A stretch of 64,000 bases of DNA from Mycolicibacterium fallax. GTDB taxonomy: Bacteria > Actinomycetota > Actinomycetes > Mycobacteriales > Mycobacteriaceae. The stretch lies in assembly GCF_010726955.1 (NCBI RefSeq), contig NZ_AP022603.1, positions 2,790,001 through 2,854,000 on the forward strand, read 5' to 3'. The notes under the pieces are model-generated. The model saw only the letters and a program-made list of their open reading frames with translations. It was not told the DNA's origin and did no database searches. Positions 8,114-16,203 of the stretch are shown here, piece by piece. Position numbers and translations under genes: made by a program. The stretch's first letter is position 1. Each line of letters begins with the position of its first letter.

Positions 8114-8128
8114 TACCCCTGGGGTATC
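8114..8128. promoter_or_regulatory. CsoR/CstR/RicR-like palindromic operator
   Basis: ATACCCC-T-GGGGTAT is a perfect 15-bp palindrome. It lies almost midway between the divergent rhodanese remnant (40 bp away) and the YVTN-propeller gene (48 bp away). An A/T flank with G/C tracts facing each other is the known operator form of the CsoR family, which includes copper-sensing CsoR/RicR and persulfide-sensing CstR. No gene for such a regulator is in the window, so it would act in trans. Confidence 0.6.
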
Positions 8129-8176
8129 TGCCGCAAGCGCCCCTTGGGAACCTGCCGGCGAAGCTATGATTGGGCC

Positions 8177-9391
8177 ATGTCAGCGGTAACACCTGCCACC
8201 TCGGTGCGCTCCCAGCTTGTTGGGGTTCTGTCGGCGGTGCTGCTGACGGCGGTGTCGGCAGGTTGCTCAGGCGGTGACACCGAGACCGCCGGGCAGTCCT
8301 CCACCGGTCCCCTCCCGCCGGTATCGACCGCGGTGGCCGGGTCGGTGTGGGTGGCAGACGAGACCGGCAACAGCCTGACCGTCCTCGACGCCGCGGGCAA
8401 CACGGTGGCAACCACCCTGACCGGCATCCACGGGCCGCACAATGTCCAGGTCGGCCGGGACGGCGCCACGGTCTACGCGACCAGCGTCGGCGCCGACGCG
8501 GTGGTGGCCATCGACGCCGCTACCTACCAGGTCGCGGCGACCGCACCGACCGGGTCGCACCCCGCGCATGTGATCGAGGCACCCAACGGCAAGGTCTATG
8601 TGGCCGATTCCGGGGACGGTACCGTGTCGATCTTCCAGAGCAGAACCCTGCAGTCGCTGGGACGAATCGAGGTCGGCGGGATGCCGCACGGCCTGCGCGC
8701 GGCCGCCGACGGCTCGGTGATCGTCGTCGCCAACCACATGACCGGCGCCGTGGACGTGATCGACGCCCACACCGATCAGATGCGGTTCTCGGTGCCGGTG
8801 GGCACCGGGCCGGCCCAGGTGGCGGTCAGCGCGGACGGACGCTACGCATATACCGGAATCACCGAGCCGGCCGCGGTGGTGAAGGTCGACCTCGATTCGC
8901 GCGGCGTGGTCGGCAGCGTCGCGGTATCGGCCCCACCGGTGCAGGTGTACCTCACCCCCGACGACACCACGGTGATCTCGGCCGACCAGGGCACCCCGGA
9001 TGCGCCCGGGCATGCGGCGTCGCTGATCGACACCGCGGCGATGACGGTGAGCGCCACCGTGCCGACTGGGGCGGGGCCGCACGGTGTGGTGATCGATCCC
9101 ACCGGCGCGCTGGCGTGGGTCACCAACAGATACGACGACAGTGTCTCGGTCATCGACGTGGCGAGCCGGGGAGTGTCGGCCACGATCCCGGTCGGGACCG
9201 GCCCCAACGGCATCAGCTACTCACCGCGACCCCCCGCCGAAGGCCCGGCCAGCATTGCGCTGAACCTTCCCGCACCGACCACCGTCGATGACGGGGACCA
9301 CGGCGGCCAACCGCCGGCGCATCATCCGGGCGGCCACGCTCCGGCGCCGACTCACCACCCCGAAGCGCCGCATCCGTCAGGACATCCGTGA
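8177..9391 (+). CDS. YVTN-type beta-propeller lipoprotein with His-rich tail
   Basis: A 404-residue exported protein. The N-terminus is a signal peptide ending VSAGC (Cys30, lipobox-like). From about 50 to 360 it contains YVTN/NHL-like beta-propeller repeats, seen as recurring units of the type VWVAD..GNSLTVLDA, VYVADSGDGTVSIF, AWVTNRYDDSVSVIDV and ATIPVGTGPNGI. The last 30 or so residues are rich in His, Pro and Gly, which suggests metal binding. It starts 48 bp after a CsoR/CstR-like palindrome, consistent with metal or sulfide control. The ATG at 8177 was preferred over an upstream GTG because it immediately precedes the signal peptide. The molecular role is unknown. Confidence 0.8.
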   Translation: MSAVTPATSVRSQLVGVLSAVLLTAVSAGCSGGDTETAGQSSTGPLPPVSTAVAGSVWVADETGNSLTVLDAAGNTVATTLTGIHGPHNVQVGRDGATVYATSVGADAVVAIDAATYQVAATAPTGSHPAHVIEAPNGKVYVADSGDGTVSIFQSRTLQSLGRIEVGGMPHGLRAAADGSVIVVANHMTGAVDVIDAHTDQMRFSVPVGTGPAQVAVSADGRYAYTGITEPAAVVKVDLDSRGVVGSVAVSAPPVQVYLTPDDTTVISADQGTPDAPGHAASLIDTAAMTVSATVPTGAGPHGVVIDPTGALAWVTNRYDDSVSVIDVASRGVSATIPVGTGPNGISYSPRPPAEGPASIALNLPAPTTVDDGDHGGQPPAHHPGGHAPAPTHHPEAPHPSGHP

Positions 9392-9403
9392 CCTAGTGGA
9401 GTC

Positions 9404-9895
9404 ATGAACGTCCTGCAACGGTATGCCCGCGCGGTCGGCATGAACACGGATGCGTGGCGCCGCCACGCCAATCCGTGGAGCGTCTGGACCCGGTTCGCTA
9501 CGCTCCCGTTGCTCATCGTGGCGATCTGGAGTCGCGCCTGGATCGGTTGGTGGGCGCTGGTGCCGCTGGCCGTGCTCGTGATCTGGCTGTGGCTCAATCC
9601 CCGGGCGTTCGGCCCGGTCGACACGCCGACCGCATGGTCATCGAAAGGCATTTTCGGCGAACATCTTTGGGTGCAGGACCGATCGCAGATGCCAGCCGGT
9701 TTCGCCGTTGTCCAGCGGTTCTGGATGGTCGGCGGTTTCGCGGGCGCCGGGATGTTGGTGTGGGGACTGATCACCTTTGCGATCTGGCCCACCGTGTTCG
9801 GCGCGACGCTCATCGTCTACGGCCAGCTGTGGCGCATCGACCGGCTCGGCATCTTCTTCGACCAGCACGTGACACGCGGGGATGTGGCGCGATAG
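9404..9895 (+). CDS. DUF6653 family membrane protein
   Basis: A 163-residue integral membrane protein of the DUF6653 type, recognised from HANPWSVWTR, NPRAF and SSKGIFGEHLW. Three to four hydrophobic segments are visible (about 30-45, 47-63, 108-128 and 129-146). It starts 12 bp after the propeller gene and is probably co-transcribed. No function is known for the family. Confidence 0.75.
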   Translation: MNVLQRYARAVGMNTDAWRRHANPWSVWTRFATLPLLIVAIWSRAWIGWWALVPLAVLVIWLWLNPRAFGPVDTPTAWSSKGIFGEHLWVQDRSQMPAGFAVVQRFWMVGGFAGAGMLVWGLITFAIWPTVFGATLIVYGQLWRIDRLGIFFDQHVTRGDVAR

Positions 9896-9901
9896 CTCAG
9901 C

Positions 9902-10912
9902 TCATTCCTTCTGCTTACTGCGCCACGCGCGGGGGCTGACGCCGAAGTGGCCGCGGAACCAGCGCGAGAAGTTGCTGGGCGAGGAGAACATCAGCATCTC
10001 GGTGACATCGGTCAGCGAGTTGTCTCGATTGCCGACGAGGTGTTGCGCGAGGTCCACCCGGGTGGCGTCGAGCAGTTCGGTGAAGGTGGTGCCGGCCCGC
10101 TGGAGTTGGCGGTGCAGGGTTCGTCGGCTGACTCCCAGACTCCGGGCGACGTGTTCGATTGAGCAGCGGCCCGCCGGCAGCAGCATCTCGATGATTTCCC
10201 GGGTGTCGTCGACGACGGTGGCCGTGTCGGCGCGGGTCGGCGCGGCGAGCAGACGCTGCGCATAGGGCAGCAGCAACGGATCCGCCATGGTGTTGCCGGC
10301 GTCGAGATCCGCGGTGCGCATGAGGATCCCGTCAAGATCCTGATCGAAGGTCACCGCGGCGCCGAAGACCCGATGGTGCACGGAGAGGTCCGACGGCGGC
10401 GCGTTGCTGAAGCACACCGCGAGCGGGCGCCAGCGATGACCGGCCAGATTGGCGAGCACACCAAAGAGGGTGCCGACGGCGAGATCAATGGCCTGCCGCG
10501 CCCGCCGGCCGTCTCCGACACTCAGTTCGACCCGAATGGTCGCGGTTTCGTCGATCTCGATCAGTCGGGTTTGGACGGCCTCGTTGTACATGTGGTTGTA
10601 GCGCATGAGGGTGTGCAGGGCGCCGCGCAGGCTGGGCTCTTCGCGGATCACCATGCTCAGCGGCCCCAGGTTGGCCAGCCGCCGGTTCTCCGCCAGTTGC
10701 AGACCGAAGTTGTCCTGCCCCGACAGCCTCGCCGCCTCCTCCAACAGCTCGGCGACCGCGTCTGCGGCGATCCACCGGTCCTGCTGGCTCGCCCCGGTCA
10801 GGTCGAGCCCCGACCGCCGGAACAGCTCGTCGACGTCGAGGCCGAACTTGTCGCTGAGCTCGACGAACCCGCTGAGTGCGGCGTATCGGGCCAGGGGCCG
10901 CCGATCGGACAT
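9902..10912 (-). CDS. AraC-family transcriptional regulator
   Basis: A 336-residue regulator. The N-terminal two thirds match the arabinose-binding-like domain of OruR/ArgR-type AraC proteins (PF12625). The C-terminal 85 or so residues form the double helix-turn-helix DNA-binding domain (SIEHVARSLGVSRRTLHRQL, FSSPSNFSRWFRGHFGVSPRAWR). The ATG at 10912 has GGGGA upstream and gives the usual family N-terminus. It is divergent from the DyP-peroxidase operon starting at 11056 and is its likely regulator, perhaps activated by an aromatic or fatty compound, although the ligand is unknown. Confidence 0.85.
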   Translation of the reverse strand: MSDRRPLARYAALSGFVELSDKFGLDVDELFRRSGLDLTGASQQDRWIAADAVAELLEEAARLSGQDNFGLQLAENRRLANLGPLSMVIREEPSLRGALHTLMRYNHMYNEAVQTRLIEIDETATIRVELSVGDGRRARQAIDLAVGTLFGVLANLAGHRWRPLAVCFSNAPPSDLSVHHRVFGAAVTFDQDLDGILMRTADLDAGNTMADPLLLPYAQRLLAAPTRADTATVVDDTREIIEMLLPAGRCSIEHVARSLGVSRRTLHRQLQRAGTTFTELLDATRVDLAQHLVGNRDNSLTDVTEMLMFSSPSNFSRWFRGHFGVSPRAWRSKQKE

Positions 10913-10962
10913 GAGTGTCCCCAAATGACTAGAAAGTTGTCTCCTGAGGATAAGTATTGCAG

Positions 10963-10984
10963 CTCGACCGGGTCTATCGTCGAG
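10963..10984. promoter_or_regulatory. Inverted repeat between araC-type gene and DyP operon
   Basis: CTCGAC (10963-10968) and GTCGAG (10979-10984) form a 6-bp inverted repeat with a 10-bp spacer in the 143-bp divergent intergenic region. It may be an AraC-type or other operator. The arms are short enough to occur by chance. Confidence 0.3.
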
Positions 10985-11055
10985 ATTGCCGCCGACCTGC
11001 GCGCGGGCGTCTCCCACCACCGGTCGGGCCCTCAACGTCGATTAGGAGAAGACTC

Positions 11056-11604
11056 ATGACCGATCCGATCACGCCGGCCGCAATGGCCATCCCGAAGGAG
11101 GGCTACTTCGAACTGACGCGTGGGCGCTACGGGCCGACCTTCCCCCGCACCCCCGCCTGCTACGGGTTCAACATCATCGCCAAGGTGCTCGACGGCCATG
11201 AGCAGGCGATCCGGGACTACGGCAAGCAGTTGGAGGCAGCCGTCACCGCCCAGCCCGATGTCCTCGCCCCGCTGAAGCTGCACTACCTGCGCTGGCAGCT
11301 CTTCGATGTCGGGTCCGGCCTGCACTTCCAGTACCAGGGCATCTTCGACACCGACTTCGACAAGTACACCGAGGACGCCGTCAAACTGTTCAGCTCGACC
11401 GGCATCACCACGGCATTCACCCACCTGGTGGGCTTCCCGGAGGATTGGAAGACCAATCCGGAGGCGTTCATCATGTTCGTCCGCGAGCACCAGGTGCCCA
11501 GCTTCCTGGAGTACGGCGAGTACCCGTACGTGACCTCGGAGGAGGTCAAGAAGGCGCTCCGCCTGAAGGCCGCCTTCTCCGAGATGCTGGACCAAATGCA
11601 ATGA
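11056..11604 (+). CDS. DyP-associated protein, possible dimeric alpha/beta-barrel half
   Basis: A 182-residue soluble protein with no named family that I can assign. The segment LHYLRWQLFDVGSGLHFQYQ followed by DTDFDKYTEDAV resembles the ferredoxin-like fold motif seen in DyP-peroxidase relatives, where a conserved Arg precedes a beta-strand pair. It could be a structural relative or subunit of the peroxidase. A good Shine-Dalgarno (TAGGAG) precedes the ATG. Its stop overlaps the start of the DyP gene (ATGA), which implies coupled translation and probably joint function. Confidence 0.65.
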   Translation: MTDPITPAAMAIPKEGYFELTRGRYGPTFPRTPACYGFNIIAKVLDGHEQAIRDYGKQLEAAVTAQPDVLAPLKLHYLRWQLFDVGSGLHFQYQGIFDTDFDKYTEDAVKLFSSTGITTAFTHLVGFPEDWKTNPEAFIMFVREHQVPSFLEYGEYPYVTSEEVKKALRLKAAFSEMLDQMQ

Positions 11605-12932
11605 CAGCACTGGAATTCGACGACATCCAACACATCATGCTGACCGGGACGCCACACCTGACCGGCCGGTATGAGTTCCTGTCCTTTGACACCCCCGAGG
11701 CCGGCCAGGCCTGGCTGACCGAGATGGTTCCGCTGGTGCAGTCGGCCACCGACGTCCGCGAGACGGTCAACGTGTTCAAGCGTTGGGTCAACCTGGCCTT
11801 CACCTGGAATGGGTTGCGCGCCTTGGGGGTTGACGAGGAAACCCTGGCGAGTTTCCCGGACGAGTTCCGCGAGGGCATGGCCTCGCGCGCCGACATCCTC
11901 GGGGACACCGGCGCGGCCGCACCCGAGCACTGGCTGGGCGGGCTCGCCGGTGACGATCTGCACGCGATCGTCATCCTGTTCGCCCGGGACGAGCCGGAGC
12001 GGGTGCGGTGCGTCGGTGAACACGACGCCCTGCTGGCTCGCTGCCCGGGGGTGCGGGCACTGTCGCATCTGGACCTCGCCGCCACCGCGCCGTTCGAGTA
12101 CGACCACGACCACTTCGGCTACCGCGATCCGGTGTCCCAGCCGCAGATCGCGGGTTCGGGTGAGGTACTGATTCCCGGCGCGGGTGGCTACCTTGCCCCC
12201 GGCGAGTTCCTCCTCGGCTATCCGGACGAGGAGGGCCTGGTTTCGAACGAGCCGATCCCCGGGGCACTTTCGCGCAACGGCAGCTACCTCGCCTACCGCC
12301 GGCTGGAGGAACACGTCGGGGCCTTCCGCGACTACCTCAAGCAGAACGCCGAGGATGCCGTAGGCCAGGAACTGCTGGCCGCGAAATTCATGGGCCGCTG
12401 GCGCAGCGGGGCTCCGCTGGTCCTGGCGCCCACCCACGACGATCCGGAACTGGGCGCAGATCCGATGCGTAACAACGACTTCGACTACGGCGAGATGGAC
12501 CCGATCGGCTATGCCTGCCCGCTCGGTTCCCACGCCCGCCGGCTGAACCCGCGCGACACGGAGCCGAATCCGAATCGCCGCAGGCTGATCCGACGCAGCG
12601 GCACCTACGGCCCGGCGCTGCCCGAGGGCGCCGCCGACGACGGGGTGGAGCGCGGCGTCGGGATGTTTCTGATCTGCGCCAGCCTGGTCCGCCAGTTCGA
12701 GTTCGCCCAGAACGTCTGGATCAACGACGCGATGTTCAAGGAACTCGGAAATGAACACGACCCGATCTGCGGCACCCAGGACGGCACGCTGGACTTCACC
12801 ATTCCGAAGCGGCCGATCCGCAAGGTGCTCAAGGGATTACCGGCATTCACCACGCTGCGCGGCGGGGCCTACTTCTTTCTGCCCGGCCTGAGCGCGCTGC
12901 GTTACCTCAACACGCCAAAGGAGACGGCATGA
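11601..12932 (+). CDS. DyP-type heme peroxidase
   Basis: A 443-residue dye-decolourising peroxidase family protein. The GxxDG-type motif is present as G173-Y-R-D176-P, with the distal catalytic Asp. The proximal heme ligand is probably H311 in CPLGSHARRLNPRD, and an Arg pair follows (R331/R332 in RRSGTYG). DyPs oxidise phenolics and dyes with H2O2. There is no signal peptide and no encapsulin gene nearby, so it acts in the cytoplasm. It is the middle gene of three joined by ATGA overlaps, controlled presumably by the divergent AraC regulator. Length and motifs fit the larger actinobacterial DyPs. Confidence 0.85.
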   Translation: MTALEFDDIQHIMLTGTPHLTGRYEFLSFDTPEAGQAWLTEMVPLVQSATDVRETVNVFKRWVNLAFTWNGLRALGVDEETLASFPDEFREGMASRADILGDTGAAAPEHWLGGLAGDDLHAIVILFARDEPERVRCVGEHDALLARCPGVRALSHLDLAATAPFEYDHDHFGYRDPVSQPQIAGSGEVLIPGAGGYLAPGEFLLGYPDEEGLVSNEPIPGALSRNGSYLAYRRLEEHVGAFRDYLKQNAEDAVGQELLAAKFMGRWRSGAPLVLAPTHDDPELGADPMRNNDFDYGEMDPIGYACPLGSHARRLNPRDTEPNPNRRRLIRRSGTYGPALPEGAADDGVERGVGMFLICASLVRQFEFAQNVWINDAMFKELGNEHDPICGTQDGTLDFTIPKRPIRKVLKGLPAFTTLRGGAYFFLPGLSALRYLNTPKETA

Positions 12933-13936
12933 CCACCCCAGCCCGCACCTACAACCAGGCTCACATCGCCCGCCCGGACAACGGCAAGCGACGCGTCTCG
13001 ATCTACTGGTCGTGGAGCTATCCGTGGGAGGTGCAGCGCGACCCGGCGCTGCTGTACAACCGGTTCTCCACCATGACCGAGGTTCGCCTGGCGACCTGGC
13101 CCGCCTATGCCGGACCCGAGTACGACGCGCACGAATTCCTGCAGGGCATCGACGGCACGCTGGAGCTGTTTCACCGGTCGGCGTTGACGTTTCAGGAAGT
13201 GGCCGCGGCGACGACCGGGCATCCCGTTGCGGTGTTCCAGCGCGTCGATCAGGCCGGCTACCGGCTGCCGATCGATGAACGCGTCCTGGACGACACCGAC
13301 ACCCTGATGATCTTCGGCCTGGACCACCTGCTCGGCGAGGAGGAGGCCGCCCCGGCGGAAATCGAGGCGCTGCAGCAGTGGTTGGGGCAGGAAGGCAAGT
13401 GCCTGGTGCTGGCGCCGCACCACGATGTCGGGTTCACCGATGACAAAGCCCAGCAGCAGATGGAGTACCTGCACCACGGCGACCCGCTTACGCCGCGGGT
13501 CCAGCGCTTCAGCGGCTTCGCGCGTTCGCTGCTGACCGGACTGAGTATCCCGGTGCACAACACCTGGGGCCTGCGGCCGGCCACCATCGAGGGCACCAGA
13601 GAGGTGGTGCCGCTGACCCGGTTCCAGGATCTGGATTCCGCCGGCCTGCTGCGCGACGTCACGTCCCTGTCCCTGCATCCACACCTGCCGCACTATGAGC
13701 TGACCGCGCCGGAGGGACCGGACCTGCGGGTGCTGGGCCGGCAGTTGATCGACCAGACCCGGCCGCATCCGTTCACCTTGGCCGGCAACACCGAGTTCAA
13801 CGCTCTGGTCCACCTGCCGCCCGCCGCTGGCCGCGCCGGTGACATCGTGGTCGTCGACTCAACCCACTTCACCACCCTGTTCGGCGCGAGCGACAGCCTG
13901 AAGTCGTTCTGGCGCAACCTGGTGACGATGGCGTAG
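12929..13936 (+). CDS. Uncharacterised protein of the DyP operon, Rossmann-like
   Basis: A 335-residue soluble protein of unknown family. The segment DTLMIFGLDHLLGEEEAA, then a helix and KCLVLAPHHDVGF, resembles the alternating strand-helix core of ThuA/DUF4350-like glutamine-amidotransferase folds, but I see no Cys-His-Glu triad. It begins with an ATGA overlap on the DyP stop and ends 10 bp before the transporter gene, so it belongs to the same transcript. A role with the peroxidase is inferred only from this coupling. Confidence 0.6.
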   Translation: MTTPARTYNQAHIARPDNGKRRVSIYWSWSYPWEVQRDPALLYNRFSTMTEVRLATWPAYAGPEYDAHEFLQGIDGTLELFHRSALTFQEVAAATTGHPVAVFQRVDQAGYRLPIDERVLDDTDTLMIFGLDHLLGEEEAAPAEIEALQQWLGQEGKCLVLAPHHDVGFTDDKAQQQMEYLHHGDPLTPRVQRFSGFARSLLTGLSIPVHNTWGLRPATIEGTREVVPLTRFQDLDSAGLLRDVTSLSLHPHLPHYELTAPEGPDLRVLGRQLIDQTRPHPFTLAGNTEFNALVHLPPAAGRAGDIVVVDSTHFTTLFGASDSLKSFWRNLVTMA

Positions 13937-13946
13937 CGGGTTGCCG

Positions 13947-14798
13947 ATGACGGAGATTCTGGTCCGCGGGGCCGATATCGCAGTCGTATTCTTCGTGGTC
14001 TCGAGCACGCTGGGTGTCGGCCTGAGCCTGACCGTCGGTCAGATCCTGGCGCCACTGAAGAATCCGCGATTGGTCGCGGTGGCCCTGGCGGCGAATTTCG
14101 TGCTGGCACCGTTGACCGCGTTGGCGCTGTGGCGGCTGTTCGACCTCGAAGAGCCACTCGGAATCGGGTTGCTGCTGGCGGGTTTGGCGGCCGGCGCACC
14201 GTTTTTGATCAAACTCGCCGAGTTCGCCAAGGCCAATGTGGCGCAGGCCGTGGGCCTGATGGTGCTGCTGATGGTCGTGACCGTGGGCTACCTGCCCGTC
14301 GCACTGCCCCTGTTCGTCCGGGGAACGGCGGTCAATCCCGGGCAGATCGCGGCCTCGCTGGTCGTGCTGATGCTCATTCCGCTGGCCGCCGGACTGCTGC
14401 TCCGCGCTCGCCTGGCGGGCCTGGCGGGGCGCATCCGGCCCGCCGTCGGCTGGATATCGAACATCAGCATGATCCTGGTGGTGGTGTTGACCATTGGCGG
14501 CCACTTCAACAGTGTGGCTTCGATTTTCGGCACGTTCGGCTTCCTGACTGCCATCATCTTCACCGCGACCTGCATCGGGATCGGTTGGCTGGTCGCCGGA
14601 TCGGAGGCACGCGTTGCGCTGTCCCTCGGTACGGCACAGCGCAACGCGGCCGCGGCCTTTGTGGTGGCCGGCCAGAACTTCACCGACCCGAAGGTCGTAG
14701 TGATGATCACCGTGGTGTTGATCGTCAATTTCGTGATGTTGCTGCCGTACTCACGATTCCTCGCCAGGGGTCGCTCGAAGGTTCCGATGCTGCGTTGA
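13947..14798 (+). CDS. Bile acid:sodium symporter-like (BASS/SBF) membrane protein
   Basis: A 283-residue protein with about nine hydrophobic segments. Features of the SBF/BASS fold are a GxP/A-rich core, LSLGTAQRNAAAAFVVAGQNF near the C-terminus (the crossover region of these transporters) and LAAGLAAGAPFLIKLAEFA near the middle. It probably moves an organic anion across the membrane. It is the fourth gene of the DyP operon, which suggests uptake or export of the compound the operon handles. The ATG at 13947 was chosen; a TTG six bases upstream is in frame. Confidence 0.75.
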   Translation: MTEILVRGADIAVVFFVVSSTLGVGLSLTVGQILAPLKNPRLVAVALAANFVLAPLTALALWRLFDLEEPLGIGLLLAGLAAGAPFLIKLAEFAKANVAQAVGLMVLLMVVTVGYLPVALPLFVRGTAVNPGQIAASLVVLMLIPLAAGLLLRARLAGLAGRIRPAVGWISNISMILVVVLTIGGHFNSVASIFGTFGFLTAIIFTATCIGIGWLVAGSEARVALSLGTAQRNAAAAFVVAGQNFTDPKVVVMITVVLIVNFVMLLPYSRFLARGRSKVPMLR

Positions 14799-14830
14799 GG
14801 TAGCACCACGGTGGCCAGGGGACGGCGGGG

Positions 14831-15738
14831 TCATTGCCGCGGTATGCCTTGGCGCAGCAGTTCGTGGGCGGCGGGGGTCGGTGCGGTCAGCCAGAGTCGG
14901 AGCAGGTGTCGGCGACGGTCGGGCTCGGGGTGGTCGGTGTACTGCTCGCGGGAATGCAACACGGTGGTGTTGTTGAGGATCTGTACGTCGCCGGGATCGA
15001 AGGTCATCCGGATGTGGAATTCCGGGTCGTTGGCGATGTCTTCGAAGAGTGCGAGGGCGGCGCGTTGCTCCTCGGTCAGGCGCGGGGCGTCCGGGTGGCG
15101 TTGGGAATCGCGGATGTACCAGGCGATGAAGAAGACCCGCGGGGTGGCGTCGATATCGATGATCGGTGGCAGTTCGAAGTAGGGCGGTTGGCCGGCGGGT
15201 TGTTCGTCGTTGCGGTCTCAGGGCATCGAGTTGTACATGACATCGACGAGGTGCGGTGCCCGGCGCAGAGCTTCGTTGTAGACGGCGTGCGCGCTGACAA
15301 TTTTGGATTCGCCGCCGCTGCGCGCGGGGTGTAGGCAGAGCAGGCTGACGAGGTCGGAGCCGTCGCTGTGGAAGTCCTGGCGTTGGTTGGTGCGGTATTT
15401 ACGCACCCCCGGCGTTGATTCGATGTGTTCGTCGCGGATGTGGGTGAGCAGGTTGGCGTCGCGGTCTTGCCCGACCGGCGTGCCGAGCAGGGTGCCCAGC
15501 GCGAGGTAGGCCCGTTCGGTCTGCTCGGGGGTGAGTCCATCTCGGGGGAAGCCGCGCAGGCGCAGGAACCCGGCGCCGCGGTGCGGAAGTGTTCGGCGAG
15601 GGTCTCGGGGGGTCCGCTCCCGGCGGCGATGATGGCGGCCCGGTCGGCTGGGCCGAGGTCGAAGGACCAGGCGTGTTCCCGGGGGAAGTCGGCGGGAGTC
15701 CAGACGCTTGCGGCGGTGGCCGGTACCGGTGATCGCAT
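14831..15738 (-). pseudogene. TauD/TfdA-like dioxygenase, frameshifted and interrupted
   Basis: Translation from the ATG at 15738 gives WTPADFPREHAWSFDLG then a 1-nt deletion near 15575. The next frame gives GFLRLRGFPRDGLTPEQTE through DFHSDGSD (the HxD iron motif) to a TGA at 15218-15220. After that stop the same frame continues with DRNDEQPAGQPPYFELP, LNNTTVLHSREQYTDHP and RRHLLRLWLTAP, the expected C-terminus. The TGA replaces what is probably a Trp codon. Repaired length is about 302 residues. It follows an ArsR gene by 18 bp on the same strand. Two separate lesions argue for real decay rather than a sequencing slip. Confidence 0.8.
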
Positions 15739-15756
15739 CGATCGCTCCAACGTGGG

Positions 15757-16110
15757 CTAGCAGCAGGTGGCCAGGACGGCGCGCAGGGCTTCGATGGCGA
15801 CCGTGTCGGCGCGGTAGAAGATGTTGACGCCGCGGCGTTCGGAGGTGGCCAGGCCGGCCTTCTTCAACCGCGCGAGGTGGTGGCTGACGGTGCCGGGCGA
15901 CAGTCCCACGGCATCGGCCAGGTCGCACGCGCAGACGGCGTCCGGACGCGCGCCCATCAGGATGGCGATCAGTTGGATCCGGGCCGGGTCGGCGAGGGCC
16001 TTGAGCCGCAGGGCCAGTGCGAGGGCGACGGCGGGTTCCACCGGTCCCGCCCCCAGCGGTGCGCAGCACACCGGCGCACTGATGTCGACGACGGGCAGTG
16101 CCTTCGGCAT
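15757..16110 (-). CDS. arsR: ArsR/SmtB-family metalloregulator
   Basis: A 117-residue winged-helix repressor. The metal-binding motif in helix 3 is visible as C-A-C-D-L, as in arsenic-sensing ArsR. The recognition region LSPGTVSHHLARLKKAGL and the wing RRGVNIFYRA are standard. Extra cysteine pairs lie at the N-terminus (VCCAP) and the very C-terminus (ATCC) and may add ligands. It is divergent from the arsI-arsR-acr3 operon, and overlapping dyads lie between them. Arsenite or cadmium/lead sensing is likely. The decayed dioxygenase lies directly downstream. Confidence 0.85.
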   Translation of the reverse strand: MPKALPVVDISAPVCCAPLGAGPVEPAVALALALRLKALADPARIQLIAILMGARPDAVCACDLADAVGLSPGTVSHHLARLKKAGLATSERRGVNIFYRADTVAIEALRAVLATCC

Positions 16111-16128
16111 GGCTCCACGCTACCTATC

Positions 16129-16156
16129 CTTTGACATATATCAAAGTATTGATCAA
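16129..16156. promoter_or_regulatory. Candidate ArsR operators, overlapping dyads
   Basis: CTTTGA-N6-TCAAAG (16129-16146) is a perfect 6-bp inverted repeat. It overlaps ATCAA-N4-TTGAT (16140-16153) and the palindrome TTGATCAA (16149-16156). TCAA/TTGA half-sites are typical of ArsR/SmtB operators. The AT-rich patch is in the 93-bp gap between the divergent arsR and arsI genes. Confidence 0.55.
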
Positions 16157-16203
16157 CATTGAGTTGCCGAAGACGCCGCCCCGTCTCCCCCATGGAGGTT
16201 CCC

